NCBI RefSeq assembly: GCF_030816615.1
Contig: NZ_JAUSYD010000001.1
Location: 3,286,001 to 3,350,000 of the forward strand
DNA length: 64,000 nt
From: Streptomyces sp. B1I3
GTDB lineage: Bacteria > Actinomycetota > Actinomycetes > Streptomycetales > Streptomycetaceae
Reading direction: 5' to 3'
The notes below the pieces were generated by a model. It had not been told where the DNA came from. It saw nothing but the letters and a program-made list of their open reading frames with translations, and did no database searches. How positions within the stretch are numbered: position 1 is the first letter of the stretch; the number at the start of each line of letters is the position of its first letter. The position numbers were made by a program, and so were the translations under genes. Positions 38,850-50,449 of this stretch are shown in pieces.

Positions 38850-40046
38850 TCATATACGGGTGAACGTGCCGCACGGGCCCTCACCGGCCACGCGGCTGCG
38901 GTCGTACGGGTCCACAGCGGGGCCTGCCGGCTGCGTCTCCGGGGCATCGCCGGGAAAACCGGGGTGCAGGAAGCCGTCGTGCACCTCGCAGGTGGTGTTG
39001 GCGGCGTACTGCTCGTACCGCCGGAACGAGAGAGTGCCCGGCGTCATCCGGGTGCGCTCCGGGTCGTGCAGCACCGTCGTCAGCCGCCGCCGCACGATGG
39101 TGCGCGTCACCTCGTCCTGGCTGCCCGCCCTCAGCACGGGGTAGACGAAGGTGTAGTCGGCGTGGACCTCGACGGTGCCCTCGTCACCGGCTTCGAAGGT
39201 CATCCGTCCGCGGGTCTTGACCACGTCTCCCACCAGCCGGGCGTCGTCCGGGTCGATCCGGGTGAAGAGCATCAGCGGGTCGTGTTTCTCGTCCGGCCGG
39301 TCCCATGCCGTGTCCAGCAGTTCCTGCACGTCCTTCTGCTCCGGGTCGAGGAGCGCCAGCGCCTCCTTCGGCTTCTCACCCCGCAGGGTGGCCGGATCGA
39401 GGTTCGCGGCGACCAGGAACTGCCGGGTCGTACGCAGGAGCTCGGCGACCTGGGCCTTGCTCCTCCCTCCTACCGCCTCGGCCTCGGGGACCTCGATCCC
39501 CGCCGCCCCGTCCGCCCAGCGCAGCGCCGGCGAGCCCCGGAAGGGTTGCGTGCGCGTCGGCTGCTCCCCGACGGGGGTGTCGCCGGGCGCCGCGGCCGGC
39601 GGCGCGGTTTCGGCGGGCAGCGGCCCGGCGTCGGCGCTGCTGTCCCCACCCGGAAGGTGGTCGGTCAGCAGGCTCGGCCGCATGGTGACCACGAGAGCCC
39701 CCAGCACCACGACCATCCCCAGCGTCGCGGCGATGCGCCGCCGCTTACGGGCGCGCCCGTTCCTCTCCTGCCAGGCGGGCCCGGTGCGCCAGCCCTCCGG
39801 CTGCCATGGTTCGGCAGGCTTGCCCTTCCTGCCCCGGCGCCGCGCGCCGCCCCCGCCGCGTGCGGCCTCCTCGTCCAGCGCGCGCAGTCGCGCGGTGACC
39901 ATCCGAGCGCGGGCCGAGGGTTCCTTCGGGGCCTCGGCCCCGCCGTCGTCCAGGTGCCGGACCAGCTCCGCCCACTGCTCCTCGGACACCGCGCCCGGGC
40001 CCTCGTCACGGTCGGGCTGCCCTTCCGACGGCGTGCTGGTACTCAC
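38850..40046 (-). CDS. single-pass membrane protein, hypothetical
   Basis: Predicted 398 residues from a GTG at 40046 with GGAG eight bases upstream. The first ~130 residues are charged and cytoplasmic, ending RARKRRR; one helix follows (IAATLGMVVVLGALVVTM), then a Pro/Ala linker and an extracellular domain of about 230 residues with two cysteines near the C-terminus. The outer domain has ELLRTTRQFLVAANLDPATL and RGRMTFEAGDEGTVEVHADY, known to me only from Streptomyces hypothetical proteins. It is divergent from the PIG-L lipoprotein gene (243 bases between starts). Confidence 0.82.
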   Translation of the reverse strand: MSTSTPSEGQPDRDEGPGAVSEEQWAELVRHLDDGGAEAPKEPSARARMVTARLRALDEEAARGGGGARRRGRKGKPAEPWQPEGWRTGPAWQERNGRARKRRRIAATLGMVVVLGALVVTMRPSLLTDHLPGGDSSADAGPLPAETAPPAAAPGDTPVGEQPTRTQPFRGSPALRWADGAAGIEVPEAEAVGGRSKAQVAELLRTTRQFLVAANLDPATLRGEKPKEALALLDPEQKDVQELLDTAWDRPDEKHDPLMLFTRIDPDDARLVGDVVKTRGRMTFEAGDEGTVEVHADYTFVYPVLRAGSQDEVTRTIVRRRLTTVLHDPERTRMTPGTLSFRRYEQYAANTTCEVHDGFLHPGFPGDAPETQPAGPAVDPYDRSRVAGEGPCGTFTRI

Positions 40047-40289
40047 TGGTGCGCTCCACTCCCCCGACGATGCAGTTGTCAGTGCAACTTCACGCTGCGC
40101 GCCTCCTGCCGAACAAGGGAAGGGAACACTCCGTGACGCTCTTGTGATGGGCCCGTGGCGGTCTTCCGTCACACCGGCCTCCCGGCGGGCAACCTGTGTG
40201 TCCCGATCGCCGTCTGACCTCTCGCAAGAACGCAGCACCGGGCGACCCGGCGCCCATCCGCTGCGGGGGGAGCGGACGGAGTGCACAGC

Positions 40290-42377
40290 ATGGCGGACCA
40301 GCCCGGCCTGCCCGGAAACGGCGGCCGGCTCGAAGGGACGCGGCGCGCGGCCGGGCCACGCGTACAGCGGCGGGCCCTGCTCGCCGCCGCCGCCCTGGGC
40401 ACCCTGAGCTCCTGCTCCGTGCCCGCCCCACGACGTACGAACCCCGCTCCGAATCCGGCACCGGGGCTGGCGATAAGCGCCGGGCAACGGGCGCAGCTGA
40501 TGCAGATCCTCGCCCACCCGGACGACGACCTGTACTTCATGAACCCCGACACCCGGCGGGCCCTCGACGCCGGGACGCCGCTCGTCTGCGTCTACCTCAC
40601 GGCGGGCGAGGCCGACGGTCTCAACAAGATCCCGGGCGCGCCCCGCCCGGCCCCGGACAAGGCCGCCTACTCCTCATCGCGTCACCAGGGGCTCCGGCAG
40701 GCCTACGCGGCCCTGCTCGGGCTGGAGGAGTTCACGCCCTGGGACACTGCCGTCACGGAGCTGGACGGCCACCACCGGGCCGAAGTGAACGTGCTGGTGA
40801 ACGGCGGGCGCCGGGTCGAGCTGATCTTCCTCAACACCGCGATGCACACCGGCCGGCACCGGCTCGGCCTGCCCAGCCTCTGGCAGGACCGCGGGCTCTC
40901 CCTGCGTACGGTCGTCGCCGACGACTCACCGCTGCGACGCGCCGGTTCGTACACGTACGACGGACTGGTCGAGGTCCTCGCCGGGCTGATGGAGCGCTAC
41001 CGGCCCACCGTCGTGCACACCCTGGATCCCGACCCGGACATCCAGCACAGCACCGAGGCGGCCCGGCGTGCGGACAGCGAGCAGCGCGGGTACTCCGACC
41101 ACGCGGACCACACCGCCGCCGCCTGCTTCGCGTGGGCCGCGATGATCCGGTGGGTGGCCGGTGTCACGGCGGGCGGCGGAGACGTCCCCGGCTTCGTCAC
41201 CACCGCGTTCCGCGGCTACTACAACCGGCACTGGCCCAAGAACCTGCCGCCCGCCGTGCTGGACGGGAAGGCCGCCGCCCTGGTCCCGTACGGCGGCGCA
41301 CCCGACTGGGAGTGCGGCAATCCGTCCGGGTGCGGGGACTACAACGTGGGCGGCGACCGGCCGCTGACCAACCGGAAAGGGTGGGTCCGCTCCACCCACC
41401 ACCGTTATCCGGGCCCCCGCACCGTCGTCGCCACGGAACCCGGCGGGCGGCTCGCCGCGTACGCGGTCGTGGGGCTCCGGGTGGTCCGGTGGCGTGAGAC
41501 TGAGGCGGGCAGTGGGATCTGGGGCCCTGCGCACGACCTCGGCGGCGGACCGCTCGCCCCGGTCCTGGGCTCGGCGACCGCGGGGAACGGGCGGCTGCTG
41601 CTGTTCGGGCTGCGCTTCGCGGCACTCGCCGGCCACGGCGGCGACAACGAGCGCGAGATCGTCGTCCTGGAGCAGAGCACTCCGGACGGCGGGTTCCTCT
41701 CCTGGCGCGGTCTCGGCACCCCCTCCCCGGGGCGGGACGAGGGGCGGCGCATCGGCGTACCGGTCGCCGTCACCGCACCGGACCACCGGGTCCACCTGTT
41801 CGTGCGCAACGCGGAGAAGGGACTCAGCACCCGGGTACGCGAGGTGACCGGCCGGTGGGGCGGATGGCGGGACATGGGCGGCGGCGAGGTGCAGGACGGC
41901 CTCACCGCCGTCGTGGACGGCGCCGGGCGCGTCCACGTCTTCGGCGCAGGGCACCACGCGGTGCACCACTGGACGCAGGACACCACCGAGACGGACCTCA
42001 CCGCCCGCACCCGGCTCACCGGCGCTCCCGTACCTGCCGACGGCCCCGCGGCGCTCCCCTCACCGGACGGGTCGGTCGAGCTGTACTACCGGGCCGCCGC
42101 CGAGCCGGGGCTGACCACCGTACGGGCCGGGGCCGAGGCGCCCGGTGCCCGCTTCGACGGATACGGCCCGGTGGTCGCGGCCCCGTCACCGCGGGGCCCC
42201 GTGCTGCTCGGCCGGACCACCGATGGCCTGCCGCAGATGCGCACCGCCGACGGCCTCCTCGTGCGGGAAGGGGGAGCGGTCGCGCTGGACGGAGCCGCCC
42301 TCCACCTGGACGCGGACGGCCGGCCGGCGGTCGTCGGCCTCGGTCCGGACGCCCGGCCGTGGACATGGCGGCCGTAG
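40290..42377 (+). CDS. PIG-L family deacetylase lipoprotein with C-terminal propeller
   Basis: Predicted 695 residues. The N-terminus has an RR-containing signal (QRRALLAAAALGT) and a lipobox LSSC with Cys42, so export (perhaps by Tat) and lipid anchoring are likely. The deacetylase domain has the zinc motif AHPDDD at about 75-80 and the partner SDHADH around residue 270. From about residue 370 repeated beta segments (VVGLRVVRWRE, RLLLFGLRF, VHLFVRNAEKG, VHVFGAGHHAVH, VELYYRAAAE) look like a beta-propeller, possibly for carbohydrate binding. PIG-L enzymes remove N-acetyl groups from sugars; the substrate here is unknown. An in-frame GTG at 40281 is possible. Confidence 0.9.
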   Translation: MADQPGLPGNGGRLEGTRRAAGPRVQRRALLAAAALGTLSSCSVPAPRRTNPAPNPAPGLAISAGQRAQLMQILAHPDDDLYFMNPDTRRALDAGTPLVCVYLTAGEADGLNKIPGAPRPAPDKAAYSSSRHQGLRQAYAALLGLEEFTPWDTAVTELDGHHRAEVNVLVNGGRRVELIFLNTAMHTGRHRLGLPSLWQDRGLSLRTVVADDSPLRRAGSYTYDGLVEVLAGLMERYRPTVVHTLDPDPDIQHSTEAARRADSEQRGYSDHADHTAAACFAWAAMIRWVAGVTAGGGDVPGFVTTAFRGYYNRHWPKNLPPAVLDGKAAALVPYGGAPDWECGNPSGCGDYNVGGDRPLTNRKGWVRSTHHRYPGPRTVVATEPGGRLAAYAVVGLRVVRWRETEAGSGIWGPAHDLGGGPLAPVLGSATAGNGRLLLFGLRFAALAGHGGDNEREIVVLEQSTPDGGFLSWRGLGTPSPGRDEGRRIGVPVAVTAPDHRVHLFVRNAEKGLSTRVREVTGRWGGWRDMGGGEVQDGLTAVVDGAGRVHVFGAGHHAVHHWTQDTTETDLTARTRLTGAPVPADGPAALPSPDGSVELYYRAAAEPGLTTVRAGAEAPGARFDGYGPVVAAPSPRGPVLLGRTTDGLPQMRTADGLLVREGGAVALDGAALHLDADGRPAVVGLGPDARPWTWRP

Positions 42378-42457
42378 GGACGGACGGGGATCCGCCGGCC
42401 CGGAGCGAGGACGGGAGCCGCCAGCCCCGGAGCGAGGGCCCGGACCCGCCACACACC

Positions 42458-42499
42458 GAAGGGCCCCGCACCTCTCCTTCGAGAGGTACGGGGCCCTTC
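42458..42499. terminator. bidirectional terminator after tuf
   Basis: The arm 42458-42476 pairs with 42481-42499 around a CTTC loop, with a single C/A mismatch: GAAGGGCCCCG/CGGGGCCCTTC outside and ACCTCTC/GAGAGGT inside. The PIG-L gene and tuf converge here. Confidence 0.88.
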
Positions 42500-42541
42500 T
42501 TGGTGCTCTGTGCGGAGCAACCAGGTCAGACGGTCAAGTGA

Positions 42542-43735
<1,194 letters not shown>

Positions 43736-43810
43736 TGGGGTCCTCCTGAGTGGTTCTGTACGCCTTGCTTCATCGGCGCCAGGTGATCTTTGCTGGAATG
43801 CCGGTGCCGG

Positions 43811-43850
43811 GGGCATTCGCCACGCTGCTTTCGCACTGCGACGAATGCCC
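43811..43850 (-). promoter_or_regulatory. hairpin in the fusA-tuf gap
   Basis: GGGCATTCG (43811-43819) pairs with CGAATGCCC (43842-43850), a perfect nine-base stem on the minus strand, with further inner pairing. It lies between the fusA stop and the tuf ribosome-binding site and could act as an attenuator or processing site. Confidence 0.5.
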
Positions 43851-43893
43851 GACCGGGCTCCGGTGACAAGCCTAAAGCGTGAGCTCGGAAGAG

Positions 43894-46023
<2,130 letters not shown>

Positions 46024-46061
46024 AAGGCTCAATCTTCTCTCGGTCTCGATGGGGTAAGCGA

Positions 46062-46532
46062 CTACCAGCGGTAGTGCGCGAAGGCCTTGTTGGACTCGGC
46101 CATCTTGTGGGTGTCCTCGCGCTTCTTGACGGCAGCGCCAAGACCGTTGGAGGCGTCGAGCAGCTCGTTCATGAGGCGCTCGGTCATGGTCTTCTCGCGG
46201 CGGGCGCGGGAGTAACCGACGACCCAGCGAAGGGCGAGGGTGGCGGCGCGACCGGGCTTGACCTCGATCGGCACCTGGTAGGTGGCGCCACCGACACGGC
46301 GGGACTTGACCTCGAGCGAGGGCTTGACGTTCTCAAGCGCGCGCTTCAGCGTGATGACCGGGTCTGCGCCGGTCTTCTCGCGGAGGCCTTCCATGGCGCC
46401 GTACACGATCCGCTCGGCGGTGGAACGCTTGCCGTCGAGGAGGATCTTGTTGATCAGCGAGGTGACAAGAGGAGAACTGTAGACCGGGTCGATGATGACC
46501 GGGCGCTTCGGGGCGGGGCCCTTACGAGGCAT
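46062..46532 (-). CDS. rpsG: 30S ribosomal protein S7
   Basis: Predicted 156 residues, [20 protein letters not shown] onward, ending KAFAHYRW. S7 nucleates the 30S head. In E. coli it regulates the str operon; no comparable site was recognised here. It is two bases after rpsL. Confidence 0.98.
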   Translation of the reverse strand: MPRKGPAPKRPVIIDPVYSSPLVTSLINKILLDGKRSTAERIVYGAMEGLREKTGADPVITLKRALENVKPSLEVKSRRVGGATYQVPIEVKPGRAATLALRWVVGYSRARREKTMTERLMNELLDASNGLGAAVKKREDTHKMAESNKAFAHYRW

Positions 46533-46534
46533 TC

Positions 46535-46906
46535 TTACTTCTCCTTCTTGGCGCCGTAGCGGCTGCGGGCCTGCTTGCGGTTCTTGACACCCTGGGTGTC
46601 GAGCGAACCGCGGATGATCTTGTAACGAACACCCGGCAGGTCCTTCACACGGCCACCACGCACGAGCACGATGGAGTGCTCCTGCAGGTTGTGCCCCTCA
46701 CCCGGGATGTAGGCCGTGACCTCGATACCGGAGGTCAGACGCACACGCGCGACCTTACGGAGCGCCGAGTTCGGCTTCTTCGGGGTGGTCGTGAACACAC
46801 GCGTGCAGACACCACGACGCTGGGGCGAACCCTCGAGCGCGGGCGTCTTGTTCTTCTCGACCTTGTCCTGCCGGCCCTTCCGGACCAGCTGCTGGATCGT
46901 AGGCAC
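46535..46906 (-). CDS. rpsL: 30S ribosomal protein S12
   Basis: Predicted 123 residues. S12 controls decoding accuracy. The two lysines where streptomycin-resistance and antibiotic-overproduction changes arise, Lys43 (TTTPKKPNS) and Lys88 (GRVKDLPG), are both wild type. It is the first gene of the str operon, with a clear promoter about 190 bases upstream and a leader hairpin between. Confidence 0.99.
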   Translation of the reverse strand: MPTIQQLVRKGRQDKVEKNKTPALEGSPQRRGVCTRVFTTTPKKPNSALRKVARVRLTSGIEVTAYIPGEGHNLQEHSIVLVRGGRVKDLPGVRYKIIRGSLDTQGVKNRKQARSRYGAKKEK

Positions 46907-46956
46907 TACTTCTCCGGTTTCTGTGTGCCGTTCGTGAAACTAACCTGGAACACTCG

Positions 46957-46981
46957 CCGACCCACGCGGTCGGGTGTGTCG
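46957..46981 (-). promoter_or_regulatory. leader hairpin motif shared with rpsJ, rpsL copy
   Basis: It holds the same CCGACC-GCGTG-GGTCGG stem-loop as in the rpsJ leader, within a 25-base block differing at one position. It ends about 51 bases before the rpsL start codon. Confidence 0.75.
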
Positions 46982-47100
46982 AATACTGCAAGCTCCCGCT
47001 GTGAGGCAGGAGAAAGACAGATTGCGATGGCCACTTACGGACTCGCCGTGCGGTTGAGGACACGCACACGAGCCCAGGCACACCCCAGGCACAAGGCTTG

Positions 47101-47129
47101 AGCGTACCTACCTCACGGACCTGGGTCAA
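47101..47129 (-). promoter_or_regulatory. rpsL (str operon) promoter
   Basis: On the minus strand TTGACC (47129-47124), a 17-base spacer and TACGCT (47106-47101) form a near-ideal sigma-HrdB promoter. Transcription would start near 47094, giving a leader of about 188 bases. The stretch 47130-47465 beyond it holds no gene I can support. Confidence 0.8.
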
Positions 47130-47465
47130 AACAAATGCTGTCCACCTGGACGGGGGGCCCGTCGGCGACATCTCCGACCGCCGCCGAAGAACCCGTCATC
47201 CTACGCGCCCGAGGGCCTTGGGGCCGTGATCCACTCGGTCGGCGTGGGGTCGGGCCGGAGCACGCAGGGCCGTCCTTTCACCACGCGTCAGGGAAGACCT
47301 GGGCCTGCACCTTGTTCGTCAGCGAGGTACAGCGAGGGGGACGGCCCCGTCGGCTGTCCGACTCCATGTACGTGGGCACCAACCTGTACATCCGCATCGA
47401 CTGTCACCCCTCCGCCGGCCGTCCCGTCGCTTCGGGGCGGCCGTCGGGCATCGTGCGTAGCGCCT

Positions 47466-47855
47466 TCAGATCATCACGCCGACGGCCATCAGGACCACCG
47501 TGGCCAGTTCCACCGCGCGCAGGCACAGGAGGTAGTTGCGCCTGCGCGCCACGTTCTCCGGCATGCCGTCGGCGAAATCCGCGCGCTCCGGTTTCTCGGG
47601 GTCGTACACAATTCCCGTCAGCGTAGGCGGCTCGGTCGACGTGCCACGCCGCCACAGAGTGTGTTCGCCCCCGTTCGCCACCCGGTAACCGTATTGCACA
47701 TCGATCCTCCCCTCGCGGGGGATGGACCGGCTCACCTCCCCGCCCATGACCTGGACCCCACGCTTGCGCAGCGGAGCCTGCGTCAGGAAGGGCACGCCTG
47801 AAGCGAGGAGGGCCAGGAAAGCAAGGACGAACACAAAAAAGGAAACAGCGATCAC
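47466..47855 (-). CDS. DUF3592-like membrane protein (copy 1)
   Basis: Predicted 129 residues from a GTG. It has an N-terminal helix (IAVSFFVFVLAFLALLASGV), a soluble middle part and a C-terminal helix (ELATVVLMAVGVMI). The segment GIVYDPEKPERADF before the last helix is the mark of DUF3592-type proteins. It has the same length and plan as the next gene (PFLTQAPLRKRGVQ against PYLRQAPLRQRGVR; GMPENVARRRN against RMPENVRGRRN). The function is unknown. It lies just beyond the rpsL promoter. Confidence 0.75.
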   Translation of the reverse strand: MIAVSFFVFVLAFLALLASGVPFLTQAPLRKRGVQVMGGEVSRSIPREGRIDVQYGYRVANGGEHTLWRRGTSTEPPTLTGIVYDPEKPERADFADGMPENVARRRNYLLCLRAVELATVVLMAVGVMI

Positions 47856-47989
47856 GAGAAGTTCTTCCTACTCTCGCATTTACGAGAAAAGCCGGGCGTC
47901 CCGACCGGAGAGCCCGGAAGGCCGGTAGGCGACGCGGCTCCCGGGACGATCGGCCTCGGCATCCGCGAGGCGTCATGTGGGCCCAAAAG

Positions 47990-48379
47990 TCATATCACCT
48001 CACCGATACACCCCAGAACGAGCGACCCAAACGCCACAGCCAGCAGAACGATGAGCAGGTTGCGCCTCCCCCTCACGTTTTCCGGCATACGGGAAACAAA
48101 TTCGGCGCGCTTCGGATTCTCCGGGTCGTAGATGATCTCCTTCGATCCGGAGGGCTGTGTGGTGAGACCGGCCATCACGATGCTGTGCAGCCCGCTGTCG
48201 CGCCCGTCGTACCCGTACCGCACCGTTATCTTCCCGTCCTCGGGAACCGACCTGGACGCCTCCCACCCCCATGTGCGCACACCCCTTTGCCGCAGAGGAG
48301 CCTGCCTGAGGTACGGAACTCCGAAGGCCATAAGAGCGAGAAGCGCACCGGCGAAAATCACACCACAAACGTTGAACAT
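47990..48379 (-). CDS. DUF3592-like membrane protein (copy 2)
   Basis: Predicted 129 residues, MFNVCGVIFAGALLALMAFG onward, with GAAGGG six bases before the ATG. It is a clear paralogue of the preceding-listed gene, with helices at both ends and EIIYDPENPKRAEFVSRMPE before the second. The longer in-frame start adds 28 Arg/Lys-rich residues and is rejected. The pair are tandem duplicates 134 bases apart. The function is unknown. Confidence 0.78.
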   Translation of the reverse strand: MFNVCGVIFAGALLALMAFGVPYLRQAPLRQRGVRTWGWEASRSVPEDGKITVRYGYDGRDSGLHSIVMAGLTTQPSGSKEIIYDPENPKRAEFVSRMPENVRGRRNLLIVLLAVAFGSLVLGCIGEVI

Positions 48380-48545
48380 CGCAAACCCTTCGACTTTGAA
48401 CCTTTTTCGCGCCGATGATGACACCGTGTCGCCTTGCCGTCGCCGGCAACGAATCCGGGACACCTCACGTGCGCAACGGCTCCTGCAGGCTTCTCACCAA
48501 AATGCACCGATCTCGTGCACTCCGGACCACTCCTGGCTGTCTGGC

Positions 48546-48992
48546 CTATGCAAACACCACCACTGCGGTCACGAAGGACGCTATAGCCAGACCCGCGACC
48601 AATAAGTATCCCTCCATGCTTTTCCATATTTTTTTCTTCAGAACCTTCTCCGTCGTGGCCCTGTTCGGCCTGTGGGGGTCATAAACGATACGGACCCTCG
48701 ACTCACCCGACGCTAGACCGATGTCCTCCGCCGCCAGGGTCACATAATGCCTTCCCCCCTCACTGTCGCGATAAATGACATCGGTGGAGGCGATATTCGC
48801 ATTCCAGCTGACACCTCCGCACTTTCCTTCGACCGAAACACCCCGCCTCCTGAGGATCCACACATCACGCAGGCCGATGAATCCCAACACCAGAAAGACC
48901 AGCGCCGGGACATACGCTACGAGGAGGCCCAAAGCAACACCTTTCGCGGCATAACGTCTCCCACTGCGGCCGAGAGCCGACCAAAGATACAA
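48546..48992 (-). CDS. DUF3592-like membrane protein (copy 3, diverged)
   Basis: Predicted 148 residues. Helices are near residues 18-42 (GLLVAYVPALVFLVLGFIGL) and 128-147 (LLVAGLAIASFVTAVVVFA). The middle part has VIYRDSEGGRHYVTLAAED and RVRIVYDPHRPNRATTE, the DUF3592 plan. Local base composition is visibly less GC-rich than the ribosomal genes, and rarer A/T-ending codons occur, which suggests acquired DNA. The function is unknown. Confidence 0.72.
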   Translation of the reverse strand: MYLWSALGRSGRRYAAKGVALGLLVAYVPALVFLVLGFIGLRDVWILRRRGVSVEGKCGGVSWNANIASTDVIYRDSEGGRHYVTLAAEDIGLASGESRVRIVYDPHRPNRATTEKVLKKKIWKSMEGYLLVAGLAIASFVTAVVVFA

Positions 48993-49091
48993 GAAAGCCC
49001 TTGCGGGAAGCAGTGTCCCGGAAAGAGGAACTCACCACCAAGGGCTACGGGGAAGAGAAGGCCAAAACCAATCCAGCCACGGCCCTGAAAG

Positions 49092-49271
49092 CCATTCGAA
49101 CTTCGAGCGCTCGACGAGCTCGCCCGGGCAGCAGCTCCCGTCGCCGGACTCGATGACTGTCACCCGGCGCAGCATCTACCGGATGATGATCTCGATGTGC
49201 CTGTGGCAGATCGACACACCCTGCGCGTTGGGGACCTACTGGACCCTGCCGACCAGGTGAACCTCGACTCG
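49092..49271 (-). pseudogene. rpoC: decayed 3' fragment of rpoC
   Basis: Translated on the minus strand, the stretch reads VEVHLVGRVQ-stop-VPNAQGVSI, [25 protein letters not shown], then after small indels [11 protein letters not shown]. These match in order the conserved C-terminal part of the RNA polymerase beta-prime subunit (HLV..VQ..Y..QGVSI..KHIEIIIRQMLRRVT.IESG....PGEL.ER..FE). Two in-frame stops and at least two indels make it non-functional. About 60 codons remain; both the earlier part and the final ~90 codons are missing. It has the strand and side expected for rpoC relative to rpsL. The rest of the 48993-49289 gap holds nothing else. Confidence 0.82.
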
Positions 49272-49289
49272 CGCGCGCGGGGCCGCCCC

Positions 49290-50153
49290 TCAGTCCTGTT
49301 CGTCGGGGCGGGCCTGGCGGCGCGGCCGGGGCAGGCGCGGAATGGTCGGCACCTTGGAACGGCGGCTCTTGGGGGCGAACGCCGGGGGACGCGACGGCGT
49401 CGCGGAGCGGGGGCGGGCCGGGGCCGGGGGCTCCGGCCGAGCTCCGTCCGCCGGCGCGGGGTCGCCGGATGCCGGGCCTGTGGACCCGGGCCCGGGGGGC
49501 GCGGGATCCTTGGGCTTGGCGGGCCCGGAGGGCGCGGGATCCATGGGCGTGGCGGGGCCGGGGGCCGCCGATCCGGCGAGGTCGGGGGCCGCAGGCGCGG
49601 GGCGGGCGGTTCCGGGCCCGGCGGGCGCGGGGGCCGCAGACCCGGGTCGGGCAGTTTCGGGAGCCGTGGGGTCCGCAGTGTCGGCGGTTTCGACGGCAGG
49701 GTGGGCGGGGCCTGCGAGCGTCTCCTCGGACGGGGCGGTCCCGGCCGGGTCCGTCACGTCACGCCGCGCGTCGTCATGCGCGCCTTGCGTACCGTGCGGA
49801 ATCCTGCGGCGGAACGGGATGACCGCGGCCTGCCCGGGCGTCCGGTCGCCGGCGTCCGTCGCCGGAAGGCCGTCGGCCCACTCGGCGGGCCGGTGGTACT
49901 GGGCCGCCGCGTCGCGCCAGCCCTGCCCGTACGCGGCGTACTCCCGCCGCTCCAGCTCCGCCCGCGGCATGACCACCAGATCGCTCGCCGCGTGGCTCCC
50001 CAGCAGAACGCCGACAGCGGCGAGCAGCCGGGCGAGATCGCCGGGAGGCATCTCCCCGTCCTCCCCCACGTCCGATGCCGACGGACGCCGCTGCCGCGGT
50101 GCGGCCCCGGACGAGCCGTTCGCCTGCCGGGAGCCCTTTTCGCCCTCGCCCAT
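49290..50153 (-). CDS. hypothetical protein with long Pro/Ala-rich tail
   Basis: Predicted 287 residues. A short helical region (GEMPPGDLARLLAAVGVLLG, RAELERREYAAYGQGWRDAA) occupies residues 30-90. The rest is low complexity, with repeated PGPA, APSGPAKPKDPAPPGPG-type units, ending basic (KSRRSKVPTIPRLPRPRRQA). I recognise no family. It sits at the left border of the tail-like cluster, just right of the rpoC scrap. The gap 50154-50449 holds no gene I can support. Confidence 0.6.
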   Translation of the reverse strand: MGEGEKGSRQANGSSGAAPRQRRPSASDVGEDGEMPPGDLARLLAAVGVLLGSHAASDLVVMPRAELERREYAAYGQGWRDAAAQYHRPAEWADGLPATDAGDRTPGQAAVIPFRRRIPHGTQGAHDDARRDVTDPAGTAPSEETLAGPAHPAVETADTADPTAPETARPGSAAPAPAGPGTARPAPAAPDLAGSAAPGPATPMDPAPSGPAKPKDPAPPGPGSTGPASGDPAPADGARPEPPAPARPRSATPSRPPAFAPKSRRSKVPTIPRLPRPRRQARPDEQD

Positions 50154-50449
50154 GCGCGGCTCTTCCTGACGTCTCCTTCACGACCGTTCCCGACACGGTA
50201 GTGCGGCACCCACACGCTCCGTCGGCGCGCCGTTTCCCCACACCGGTGAATCGGGGCCGATGTCGGCCTGCCCCTCCTCCTTCGAACGGACCCGGACCAG
50301 CTTAGCGATCATGCGCGCACCCCGGCCCGGCGGCGTGGGCGACGGTGGAGCGGTGCACAGCGGGGGCACAGGACGCAGCGCGCGGCGGGGCATGGGAACG
50401 CGGGACGGCGACCGGCTACGTACAAGGTGCGCCGACGCCTCGCCCGGCC

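Noticed and set aside
49290..50153. Repetitive Pro/Ala protein as a structural tail fibre
   Set aside because: The repeats are low-complexity Pro/Gly/Ala, not fibre-like motifs, and the gene is on the opposite strand outside the tail genes.
50178..50311. Possible 44-residue gene on the minus strand
   Set aside because: Short, and with no family similarity or clear start signals I could identify.
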